A DNA stretch of 64,000 nucleotides from Chitinophagaceae bacterium (GTDB taxonomy: Bacteria; Bacteroidota; Bacteroidia; Chitinophagales; Chitinophagaceae): contig SEAC01000002.1 of the NCBI GenBank assembly GCA_004173235.1, forward strand, positions 270,736 through 334,735, written 5' to 3'. Positions 7,963 to 15,034 of the stretch are shown here, piece by piece (position 1 is the first letter of the stretch; every line of letters begins with the position of its first letter). The position numbers and the translations under genes are program-made. The notes beneath the pieces were generated by a model. The model did not search any database, was not told the DNA's origin, and saw only the letters and a program-made list of their open reading frames with translations.

Positions 7963-9980
7963 TATTGATTTTTAGCAGCCGGTGCCGCACCCGAATCGCC
8001 AGCGCCTTTTGTTGCAGGCATGTTCTTGCCGGTGCTGAAAAGGAGCGGTACATTGGAGCCCGCCGGTGACACACGGAGGTAACCCTGCATCTCCTGGTGC
8101 AGCGCCGAACAAAAGTCGGTGCAATAGAACGGGAACATTCCCGGTCGGTCAGCGATGTACTTAAGCGTTTGTGTTTCGCCCGGCATGACGAGGATCTCGG
8201 CGTTTGCCGCATTCTTGATGGCGAAGCCATGCGGGACGTCCCAGTCCTGCTCGAGGTTAGTAACGTGGAAATACACCTCGTCGCCCACGCGCACTCCTTC
8301 GATGTTGTCGGGGGTAAGGTGCGAGCGGATGGCCGTCATGTATACGTGCACTTTGTTGCCCTCACGCGTCACCTTCGTGGCTCCTTCTCCCATCGAAACG
8401 TACGGGTGTTTGTTGTCTTCGATGCGGAAGATGCGCTGGCTGTTCTTCGATAGCACCTCCGCCGGTATCGCCTCCGCGTAGTGCGGCTCACCCACCGTGG
8501 GGAAGTCGAGTATCATCTTCATCTTGTCGCCGCTGATGTCGTACAACTGCGCGCTCTGCGCCAGTTCGGGCCCGGTGGGCAGGTAGCGGTCTTTGGTGAT
8601 CTTGTTATACGCCACCATGTATTTGCCGTAGGGTTTTTTGGTGGGCCCACCCATCACGCTAAGGTGTCCGATGGAGTAATATGTGGGAACGCGGTCGAGC
8701 ACCTTCAGGTCCTTAATGCGCCACTTCACGATTTCGGACGATACGAAGAACGACGTGTAGGCGTTGCCATTTGCATCAAACTCGGTGTGCAGCGGTCCGA
8801 GGCCGGGTTTCTGCACTTCGCCGTGCAGCACAGACTCATATTTCAAAACCGGGAATCCTTCGAAGCTTCCGTCAAACTGCTTTTGCGCGATTGCCTGGAG
8901 CATCTTGCTGAATGAGAACACGGGTATCAGCGCGGCAAGTTTTCCCGAGCCAACGATGTATTCACCCGTAGGGTCCACGTCGGTGCCGTGCGGCGACTTG
9001 GGGCAGGGAATGAAGTACATCATATCAGGGCAATCGCGCGGGTCGAGCATCAGCACTTCTTTTTCCATCGTGCTCGTTGCGCTGTGCGTGCGGTCGTCGT
9101 ACACGTTGTGCGCATATTGCGCAGGCATCCTTTTGCCTTTGCCCTGCGCTGCATACTGCTCCGCTTTCTTCCAGTTGACGGCCATGATGAAGTCCTTGTC
9201 TTTCGCCGAAGCGTTCACTTCGAGGAGGGTGTTTGCTTTCTCTGAATTGTAGCACGAAAAGAAAAACCAGTCGTGCGAAGGACCTTTGCCACCGCGCGCC
9301 AGATCGAAGTCGATGCCGGGTGCAAGGATCTGGAAAGCGATGTTCATGCGGCCCGATGCCGGGTCGACCTTCACAAAGGAGATCGTGCTTTGGAAGTTCT
9401 CTTTGAACGTATTGATCGGTACATCGCCCGGGCCAGTGATGGGAACGGCGAAGCGCGTGCCTGCGATGGTGTATTCGGTATTCTCTGTGATATAGGGAGA
9501 GGAGTGGTTGCCCGCGCTGTTGGGAATCTCGATGATCTCTACCGTGCGGAAGGTCTTGAGGTCGATACGCGCGATGCGGGGCGAGTTGTTGCCGTTGGCA
9601 AATACCCAGCGGCCATCGTGCTCGCCATTGGTGGTGGAAAGCGCTATGTGGTGCTGGTCGTCCCAGGGCGTAAATCCGTGCGACGTATTGAGCATGGGCT
9701 TCGTTTCTTCACTAAAGCCCCAGCCACTTTCCGGGTGTTGCGAGAACACGGGTATGATGCGCAGCAGGCGGCCCGATGGAATGCCGTAGACCGACACCTG
9801 GCCATTGAACCCTCCGGATACAATGTTGTAGAACTCATCGTATTTGCCGGGCGCAACATATACTTTTGAGGCCGCGTCGCCACTTACTGCGCTCGCTGCT
9901 CCCTTGGGTTTGCAACCATTCAAGAACAGGATCAGAGTTAGTGCTGAGCTGGCAAGCAGTAGTGATTTAAATGTGTGCAT
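7962..9980 (-). CDS. nosZ: Clade II nitrous oxide reductase NosZ (lipoprotein signal)
   Basis: This 672-residue enzyme reduces N2O to N2 in the periplasm. The N-terminus is a Sec signal with lipobox LNGC (Cys23) instead of a twin-arginine signal, as in clade II (atypical) NosZ. A seven-bladed propeller carries the CuZ histidines (for example DDQHH, NGEHD and PHGTDVDP). The C-terminal cupredoxin has the complete CuA motif CTDFCSALHQEM at about 620-631. It is first in the nosZ, membrane protein, L, D, F, Y operon and is divergent from a cytochrome c gene with a 166-bp shared promoter region. The lipoprotein signal implies membrane tethering. Confidence 0.97.
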   Translation of the reverse strand: MHTFKSLLLASSALTLILFLNGCKPKGAASAVSGDAASKVYVAPGKYDEFYNIVSGGFNGQVSVYGIPSGRLLRIIPVFSQHPESGWGFSEETKPMLNTSHGFTPWDDQHHIALSTTNGEHDGRWVFANGNNSPRIARIDLKTFRTVEIIEIPNSAGNHSSPYITENTEYTIAGTRFAVPITGPGDVPINTFKENFQSTISFVKVDPASGRMNIAFQILAPGIDFDLARGGKGPSHDWFFFSCYNSEKANTLLEVNASAKDKDFIMAVNWKKAEQYAAQGKGKRMPAQYAHNVYDDRTHSATSTMEKEVLMLDPRDCPDMMYFIPCPKSPHGTDVDPTGEYIVGSGKLAALIPVFSFSKMLQAIAQKQFDGSFEGFPVLKYESVLHGEVQKPGLGPLHTEFDANGNAYTSFFVSSEIVKWRIKDLKVLDRVPTYYSIGHLSVMGGPTKKPYGKYMVAYNKITKDRYLPTGPELAQSAQLYDISGDKMKMILDFPTVGEPHYAEAIPAEVLSKNSQRIFRIEDNKHPYVSMGEGATKVTREGNKVHVYMTAIRSHLTPDNIEGVRVGDEVYFHVTNLEQDWDVPHGFAIKNAANAEILVMPGETQTLKYIADRPGMFPFYCTDFCSALHQEMQGYLRVSPAGSNVPLLFSTGKNMPATKGAGDSGAAPAAKNQ

Positions 9981-10050
9981 AAACGTTGGTATGGTTTAAA
10001 ACAGGGTTTACAAGGCAATTTGTAGAAAAGTTAGCGATCCTATTGTTCTG

Positions 10051-10072
10051 AAAGCTTCACGAACCAAGCTTT
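10051..10072. promoter_or_regulatory. Inverted repeat midway between nosZ and cytochrome c
   Basis: AAAGCTT, 8 bp, AAGCTTT is a perfect 7-bp inverted repeat about 71 bp from the nosZ start and 75 bp from the divergent cytochrome start. Its central position suits a shared operator. The cognate regulator is unknown. Confidence 0.45.
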
Positions 10073-10118
10073 TTAATCTTGAATTAATGCCGCTGTCTGG
10101 CATAGTTCTTTGGAGAAA

Positions 10119-10132
10119 TTGATTTACTTCAA
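10119..10132. promoter_or_regulatory. FNR/CRP-like half-matching palindrome
   Basis: TTGAT-TTAC-TTCAA differs by one base from the FNR-type consensus TTGAT-N4-ATCAA. It lies 14 bp before the cytochrome c ATG, which is too close to activate that gene. It could act on nosZ or be chance. Confidence 0.3.
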
Positions 10133-10146
10133 CAAAAATTAGCATC

Positions 10147-10635
10147 ATGACAAAGACAATCCGGACGGCCGCAGCAGCATTCTGCCTTCTTTTCGTCGCT
10201 TCTTGTGGCTCCGATTCCAACAACAGCTCATCGGGAAGCAGCACCACTACCACCACGGAAACGACGGCTCCAGCAGCGGAAACGCCGGCTAACAGCCCGT
10301 CGGGTGTGGGGCCTATTTCGGAAGTAAAGCTCAATCACCCACTCAACGATGGAATGGTGGCTAATGGCAAGAGCGTTTACGAACTTAAGTGCGCATCCTG
10401 CCACAAAATGTCGGCTGAAAAACTGGTAGGGCCCGGATGGAAGGGCGTCACCGATCGCCGTACACCGGAGTGGATCATGAACTTCGTGATGAACACCGAA
10501 GAGATGTTGAACAAGGACACTGCCGCACAGAAGATGATCGAGGAATGTATGGTGCGCATGCCCAATCAGAACCTTACGGAAACCGATGCCCGCGCGGTGC
10601 TGGAATACATGCTCAGCAACGACGGCAAGAAGTAA
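10147..10635 (+). CDS. Lipoprotein cytochrome c (NosC-type, copy 2)
   Basis: This 162-residue monoheme lipoprotein cytochrome c has lipobox FVASC (Cys20), a Ser/Thr/Ala-rich linker, heme motif CASCH at 82-86, and axial Met138 in RMPNQNL. It is the near twin of the cytochrome at 3680-4159: 93 of the last 110 residues agree, while the signal and linker differ. It is transcribed divergently from nosZ. In clade II systems, small cytochromes next to nosZ deliver electrons to CuA, so this is the best candidate direct donor. Confidence 0.88.
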   Translation: MTKTIRTAAAAFCLLFVASCGSDSNNSSSGSSTTTTTETTAPAAETPANSPSGVGPISEVKLNHPLNDGMVANGKSVYELKCASCHKMSAEKLVGPGWKGVTDRRTPEWIMNFVMNTEEMLNKDTAAQKMIEECMVRMPNQNLTETDARAVLEYMLSNDGKK

Positions 10636-10659
10636 GCACGAATTCTTTTAGACGAATAG

Positions 10660-10691
10660 GAAGAGGCGGCTCATCAAACGGCTGCCTCTTC
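10660..10691. terminator. Possible terminator hairpin downstream of cytochrome c
   Basis: GAAGAGGC and GCCTCTTC form a perfect 8-bp stem with a 16-nt loop, about 25 bp after the cytochrome stop. The stem overlaps the end of the convergent membrane gene and lacks a T-run, so its strength is doubtful. Confidence 0.4.
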
Positions 10692-11894
10692 GCGTATATA
10701 ACTGCGTGCGCGCACAGCAGTCACGGCCATTGCACTTGCACCCGTCAGCAGCAGGGCGGCGGCACCGAGCAGGCCCCACTCAAAAAGCCGGCTGTTGGTG
10801 CCCAGCAGAATGCCCAGGCCCTGCAGCAGCAGCAGCCCTTCATTTGCCAGCACTCCCGCTGCAAAGAGATAAGCTGGAATTGGACTACCCCTGTGGCGTG
10901 CAAAGTATCCCGCTTCTGCAAGCTGTGCCAGAAGGTAGAAACTCACGAAGCCGAGGAAGACGAGATGCAGGAAGCCAATGATGACCGGGCGATCGGCGAA
11001 CACGGCGTGGCCGAGGCTCGGCACCAGCGTGCCGATCTGCATCAGCGTTTTCAAAATGAATGATCCGAACGACAACCGCATGAGGCGTCGTGCCAGCGCA
11101 CTGCGGTACGAAGCGAGACTTCCCGGCGACAGCCATAGCCGCACAAAAAAGTAGAGCGCAACAATCAATAGTACCACGCCCGCCGCGGCGATCCCGTAAT
11201 AATACGGATTGTTGTTCCAAAGGAGGGAAAGGAAGAGCGTAGGCAGTGTGGCCAGCGACAGCGCAACGGTAAAGCCTTTTCGTGCGCCGGTGCTGCCGGC
11301 CGCCGCCGGGCGGCGGGCAATATAGTGAGCAAACACGGTGAGCGTGAAAAAGCCGTTGTATTGAAAGTGCAGGTACCAATAGAGCGCACTGCGGTGAAGA
11401 ATGGCATTGGTAGAATGCACCGCTTTCATCCATCCCAGCACGATGGGGCCAGCAGCCGAGATGATGAGCGCAACCAGCGCACAAATCATCAGCATTCGTG
11501 CATTCCCATCGCTGGCTTTGGACAAGCGCGCGAGAAACATGCCCGCAAATACGAAGGTGAGCACAACATACGCAGAAGAGAAGACGAGCGAAGCGCCGGC
11601 ATAACCGAGCCACGGAAATGTCAGGAGCATTCCGATCGCAGTTGCATCCACCGCAAGCAGCAGGAAGCGAAAGCGCGACCGCGCTTCAGGGGAGAGCAGG
11701 TAATGAACGCTGAGCGCAAGCAGCATGAACCCTACCCATCCGCAAAACGCAAAGTGGGAGTGGGCATTCAGCAGGTTGCGGTAGTCCAGGAACGGTATCT
11801 CGAAAAGGATCTTCAGGCGCATGGTGAAGCCTAGCAGCGCCACGAATGCGAGGTTGATCAATCCTAACCGGAAATACAAATGCTTGCTCTGCAT
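10674..11894 (-). CDS. His-rich polytopic membrane protein, heme-copper-oxidase-like
   Basis: This protein of about 406 residues has around 12 hydrophobic helices. I start it at MQSKHLYFRL. A further upstream ATG at 11918 is possible. Histidines lie inside helices: NAHSHFAF (His45, His47), SVHYLL (64), KAVHSTNAILHRS (160, 167), WYLHFQYNGFF (176), FAHYI (190), LGHAVF (296) and GFLHLVF (310). The segment HFQYNGFF resembles the NorB helix carrying an FeB ligand (HLWVEGVW), and NAHSHFAFCGW resembles heme-binding helices of the same superfamily. Bacteroidota homologs are unnamed. A heme-binding role connected with NO or N2O respiration is an inference from context. Confidence 0.7.
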   Translation of the reverse strand: MQSKHLYFRLGLINLAFVALLGFTMRLKILFEIPFLDYRNLLNAHSHFAFCGWVGFMLLALSVHYLLSPEARSRFRFLLLAVDATAIGMLLTFPWLGYAGASLVFSSAYVVLTFVFAGMFLARLSKASDGNARMLMICALVALIISAAGPIVLGWMKAVHSTNAILHRSALYWYLHFQYNGFFTLTVFAHYIARRPAAAGSTGARKGFTVALSLATLPTLFLSLLWNNNPYYYGIAAAGVVLLIVALYFFVRLWLSPGSLASYRSALARRLMRLSFGSFILKTLMQIGTLVPSLGHAVFADRPVIIGFLHLVFLGFVSFYLLAQLAEAGYFARHRGSPIPAYLFAAGVLANEGLLLLQGLGILLGTNSRLFEWGLLGAAALLLTGASAMAVTAVRARSYIREEAAV

Positions 11895-12054
11895 AACAAA
11901 ATTTATAAGAAAGTGCATCGATTGAACGATGGCGCTTGTGGCTGATAAAAGTAATGCACGCTTTTCAGTGCATCACCGATGAGTGTGTGCGCGCGTGTGG
12001 GTTGACCAACTTCAGGTACTTCGCTTCTCTCCGTCATCTGCGCTCCGCAACGCA

Positions 12055-12375
12055 ATGGCCACCTTTGGCACAAATCGTTTTATGTCCCTTCCCGAAGTCA
12101 TCGATCGCCTGCGCACCGTTTTCGATCCCGAAATTCCTGTCAACGTATACGACCTCGGGCTCATCTACGATGTGCAGGTGATTGCCTCCGACGTATACGT
12201 CGTAATGACGCTTACAACAGCTACCTGCCCGGCCGCGGCCTTCCTGCCCGAAGAAGTACGGTCCGCATTGGAGAACATTCCAGGCGTAGGAACCGTACAC
12301 GTGGAAGTAACTTACGAGCCCCGGTGGACGCAGGACCGGATGAACGCTGAAGCCCGTGCACAATTAGGCTTTTGA
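12055..12375 (+). CDS. SufT/PaaD-like (DUF59, MIP18) Fe-S assembly protein
   Basis: This 106-residue MIP18/DUF59 protein has the diagnostic segments FDPEIPVNVYDLGLIYDV (about 23-40) and TTATCPAAAFLPEEV with the conserved Cys58. Such proteins assist maturation or repair of Fe-S proteins. I chose ATG 12055. ATG 12082 (MSLPEVI) is also possible. It converges with the NnrS-like gene and their 3' ends overlap by 12 bp. The neighbourhood (Ric hemerythrin, Rrf2 regulator) supports a role in Fe-S cluster care during nitrosative stress. Confidence 0.85.
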   Translation: MATFGTNRFMSLPEVIDRLRTVFDPEIPVNVYDLGLIYDVQVIASDVYVVMTLTTATCPAAAFLPEEVRSALENIPGVGTVHVEVTYEPRWTQDRMNAEARAQLGF

Positions 12376-13410
12376 CCGCAGCTGCCGCCTTACCCGTATT
12401 GCTACGGATGCGGCGAATAGCACGATTGCCAGCCCATTGCCGGACGCAGCCCACTTTCGAAGCAGCGGCTCTCCACACACATCGGCGCAGATGCGCAACA
12501 GGAGCGAAGCCTGCAGCAATGCGAACGGAACATAAAGCCAACGGTGATAGACGGCGATCCGCTTTTTCAGCAGCGCCGGAAGGATGATCGGCGCATGTGC
12601 GAAGATCATCGAAAATACGAAGCCGATGAAGAAGCCGTGAAGCACCGCGTCGTAGCCGAGTGGAATGCGCGTTTTGAAAACGAGCAGCGCCGCCACCACA
12701 ATTAGCCATCCAAAGCCTGTAAGTAAAAGAACGGCGGAATAGCGATGTGCGGCTGACGAACGCAGCGCGCGCCGCGCCATATCGAAGCGCAGGAGCCAGC
12801 AGCCGGTAGCTGCCAGGGCGAAGGAAAGCAGCCTGTCGGCCCAGGGCGCAGGGAGTGCCAGCGCCAGGGGCACCAGCGCAAGCAGCGCCAGCAAGGCTCC
12901 TTTTTGCAACGCTGTTCGCGGCAGGAACTTACTCAGCTCCAGCCGCTCTGCCACGATGGTAAAGAGCAGGAAGCAGATCCACCAACCTGCAGCGGAAGGG
13001 TAGGAGCTCGTGCGTAGCAACAAAACGTTGCCTGCCACGAGGCTTGCCGCCGCAGCCACGAATACGTAGTAATACAACTCGTGATAGCAATACACGAACC
13101 AGCAACAAAGCAGCAGAAATCCCGTGCTGCCTGCAATGAGCAGCCACTGCGCAACAACGTTCTCACCCATAAGAAAAGGTACCACCGCGACCGCATTCCC
13201 GAGGGGTAACAACCTGATCCACCATTGACGCATCGTAACGGCGCGTTCGAGGAAGATGAGAGAGGCGAGAAAGCAATTGACCATGAAATGGCCGTGCTGG
13301 CCTGCTGCGTCCGATAAAGGAAGGTTCCAGCCGCTGCGGCTCAGCCCGCTCCAGAGCGCCGCGAGCAGCGCAAGAAGGATGACGGGAACGGCTAGAAGTC
13401 CACGGTTCAT
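12364..13410 (-). CDS. NnrS-like polytopic membrane protein
   Basis: This 348-residue protein has about 10-12 membrane helices. Near the N-terminus is QHGHFMVNCFLASLIFLERA, and a later helix contains LHGFFIGFVFSMIFAHAP. Paired intramembrane histidines of this kind occur in NnrS-type heme/copper membrane proteins linked to NO tolerance. The resemblance is in pattern only and I did not confirm family membership. Its ATG overlaps the Rrf2 regulator stop by four bases, so it is last in the ric-rrf2 operon, which supports a link to NO stress. Confidence 0.65.
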   Translation of the reverse strand: MNRGLLAVPVILLALLAALWSGLSRSGWNLPLSDAAGQHGHFMVNCFLASLIFLERAVTMRQWWIRLLPLGNAVAVVPFLMGENVVAQWLLIAGSTGFLLLCCWFVYCYHELYYYVFVAAAASLVAGNVLLLRTSSYPSAAGWWICFLLFTIVAERLELSKFLPRTALQKGALLALLALVPLALALPAPWADRLLSFALAATGCWLLRFDMARRALRSSAAHRYSAVLLLTGFGWLIVVAALLVFKTRIPLGYDAVLHGFFIGFVFSMIFAHAPIILPALLKKRIAVYHRWLYVPFALLQASLLLRICADVCGEPLLRKWAASGNGLAIVLFAASVAIRVRRQLRSKA

Positions 13411-13844
13411 AACGTTCGTTTGAGAAAGGCGCGCCCCTGCTCCAGGTCGTCGGCAAGGCTTTGCACGCTGATGGAGCTGAACTCGCGGTGCAGTTGCTCA
13501 CGCGCAGCTTTGTATGTAAAGTGAATGGGACAGGGCTTAAGCTCGGAGCATTGATGCAGGCCGAGGCCGCATTCAAAAAAGAGACCGGTTCCATCCACAA
13601 CGCGAACAATGTCGATGAGGTAGAGCGGACCAGCATCTCCTTCCAGGAAGAAGCCGCCATGCGGACCTTTTGCGGAAGCGATGATTCCTTCGCGCACCAG
13701 CAGTTGCAGCGTCTTTGCTGTAGTATGTTCGTTGGCATCAATTCCTTCAGCCACTTCGCGAATGCCGGCCCGTCCTCCCGCCCTTGAACGAAGGGCCAGG
13801 AAGACGGCGGCACGAAGCGCGTATTTGCAGGAAAGCGAAAGCAT
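13407..13844 (-). CDS. Rrf2-family (NsrR/IscR-like) Fe-S transcriptional regulator
   Basis: This 145-residue Rrf2 protein opens with the usual MLSLSCKYALRAAVFLA helix and a winged helix-turn-helix. The cluster-binding cysteines are Cys92, Cys99 and Cys105 (C-x6-C-x5-C), as in NsrR and IscR. NsrR-type members sense NO through nitrosylation of the cluster. It is sandwiched between ric (22 bp upstream) and the NnrS-like gene (four-base overlap), and a palindrome lies over the ric promoter. It probably controls its own operon and responds to NO. The start at 13844 is set by the family N-terminus. Confidence 0.9.
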   Translation of the reverse strand: MLSLSCKYALRAAVFLALRSRAGGRAGIREVAEGIDANEHTTAKTLQLLVREGIIASAKGPHGGFFLEGDAGPLYLIDIVRVVDGTGLFFECGLGLHQCSELKPCPIHFTYKAAREQLHREFSSISVQSLADDLEQGRAFLKRTL

Positions 13845-13866
13845 ACGCAAAGATGGGGCAAGCCGC

Positions 13867-14838
13867 TTAGCCACGGAGGCCGCGTTCGAGCTCGAGGGCT
13901 TTCGGGAAGAGGATATTGTTTTCGAGGTGGATGTGTTGGTGCAGGTCGCTTTCCAGGTTTTCCATCTTGCCATAGAGCAGGCTGTAGCTGTTGCAGGCGC
14001 CCTCAGGAAGATGGTAGTTGTTCGTAAGCACGCGCAGTTTTTCCAGCAGTTCGCCTGCGGCCTCGTGGTCGGCTTCCATCATCTGCACGGGCTCCTTCAA
14101 TGCGAAGGTGCTGCGCAGCGCAGTGAGGTCGCCGCTCTGCTTCGCCTGCACCAGTGCTTTGATGAAGGGGAAGAGCACTTTTTCTTCTTTCGCAAAGTGG
14201 CCGCTCAGTTCCCGTAGAAGTACGGTGAACACTTCACGCACCTGGAAGAGCTCGGGGTGTGTAGCGCCGTGATGGTCCGCCACCTTGTCCAACAGGTCGG
14301 AGATGACGGGTGCTTCGTCGTAATAGTAGCCGTGGTGCTTGTTGTAGATATAGTCGGAAAGGAATGCCGGGTCCCAGCGATCAAAGTTCTCTACGGGCGC
14401 CCCGCTGCGCTCTACAGCCGTCAGCTCGGCTTCGATGGTGGCAGGGTCGATGCCCTTTTCCGCGCAGGTTTGTTTCAGCGACTTCTTACCACCGCAGCAG
14501 AAGTCGATGCCGTATTTGCGAAACACTTCTGCCTTGCGCAAATCCCTGGCGGCAATGGCGCCAACCGTTTCGCCCGCATCCGTATCGAGCTTGCGGATCT
14601 CTACGATCCATTCAGCGGGGCCCTGCTGCAGGTAGTTCCAGCTGAATATATTTCCGCGCTCGGCAATGAGCTGGTAGTACAGCGGCTTCGGATCGTGATC
14701 GTTGCGAATGCGGAACGATGCTCCGGGTGCCAGCTCGTCGAAGTAGCGAAAGATGGTAGGATGTTTCAGACGGGGTTCGATGACGCTTACGTGGAGCGTG
14801 AATGGCTCGCTTACGGGGATGGTACAGGTATCTGACAT
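13867..14838 (-). CDS. ric: Ric/ScdA/YtfE-type di-iron Fe-S repair protein with DUF2249 domain
   Basis: This 323-residue protein has three parts. A DUF2249 domain (about 10-85) is followed by a ScdA N-terminal domain with KYGIDFCCGGKKSL (Cys114-Cys115). A hemerythrin-like di-iron domain (about 150-315) has ligand-type residues in NKHHGYYY, VADHHGATH, SGHFAKEE, EADHEAAGEL and HQHIHLENNILFP. Ric proteins repair Fe-S clusters damaged by NO or oxidants. The extra N-terminal DUF2249 is a fusion seen in some lineages. It leads the operon with the Rrf2 regulator and the NnrS-like protein. Confidence 0.92.
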   Translation of the reverse strand: MSDTCTIPVSEPFTLHVSVIEPRLKHPTIFRYFDELAPGASFRIRNDHDPKPLYYQLIAERGNIFSWNYLQQGPAEWIVEIRKLDTDAGETVGAIAARDLRKAEVFRKYGIDFCCGGKKSLKQTCAEKGIDPATIEAELTAVERSGAPVENFDRWDPAFLSDYIYNKHHGYYYDEAPVISDLLDKVADHHGATHPELFQVREVFTVLLRELSGHFAKEEKVLFPFIKALVQAKQSGDLTALRSTFALKEPVQMMEADHEAAGELLEKLRVLTNNYHLPEGACNSYSLLYGKMENLESDLHQHIHLENNILFPKALELERGLRG

Positions 14839-14857
14839 AATAATTTGTTTTCGGGAG

Positions 14858-14879
14858 TAAAAGTATTTCGATACTTCTA
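14858..14879 (-). promoter_or_regulatory. Palindromic Rrf2-type operator over the ric promoter
   Basis: TAAAAGTAT-TTCG-ATACTTCTA has 9-bp arms with one mismatch and a perfect AAGTAT/ATACTT core, 20 bp before the ric ATG. On the minus strand it overlaps a -7-like TACTTTTA. It is the best candidate site for the co-encoded Rrf2 regulator. Confidence 0.6.
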
Positions 14880-14986
14880 TTTAGAAACTGATCTTACTCA
14901 GTCCGTTAGCTGAGGCTTGCCGGTCATTCAACTTGTCGGGGAAAACACAATGCTCCCCGATTTGGAACCAGATGGCTAAAAAATAG

Positions 14987-15018
14987 TTTGGTTTATATCA
15001 TAAACCAGTTTACGTTTG
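14987..15018 (+). promoter_or_regulatory. Bacteroidota promoter with embedded palindrome (TonB receptor)
   Basis: TTTG at 14987-14990 and TACGTTTG at 15011-15018 are 20 bp apart, a full -33/-7 match. Between them TGGTTTAT-ATC-ATAAACCA (14989-15007) is a perfect 8-bp inverted repeat, placed to block RNA polymerase. The next ATG is at 15035. Confidence 0.75.
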
Positions 15019-15034
15019 TGCTACAATTGCTTTT

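Noticed and set aside
14936..14960. TCGGGGA/TCCCCGA inverted repeat as a terminator or operator
   Set aside because: It is a 7-bp palindrome without a T-run and away from promoter elements of either divergent gene. I kept only the stronger sites next to it.
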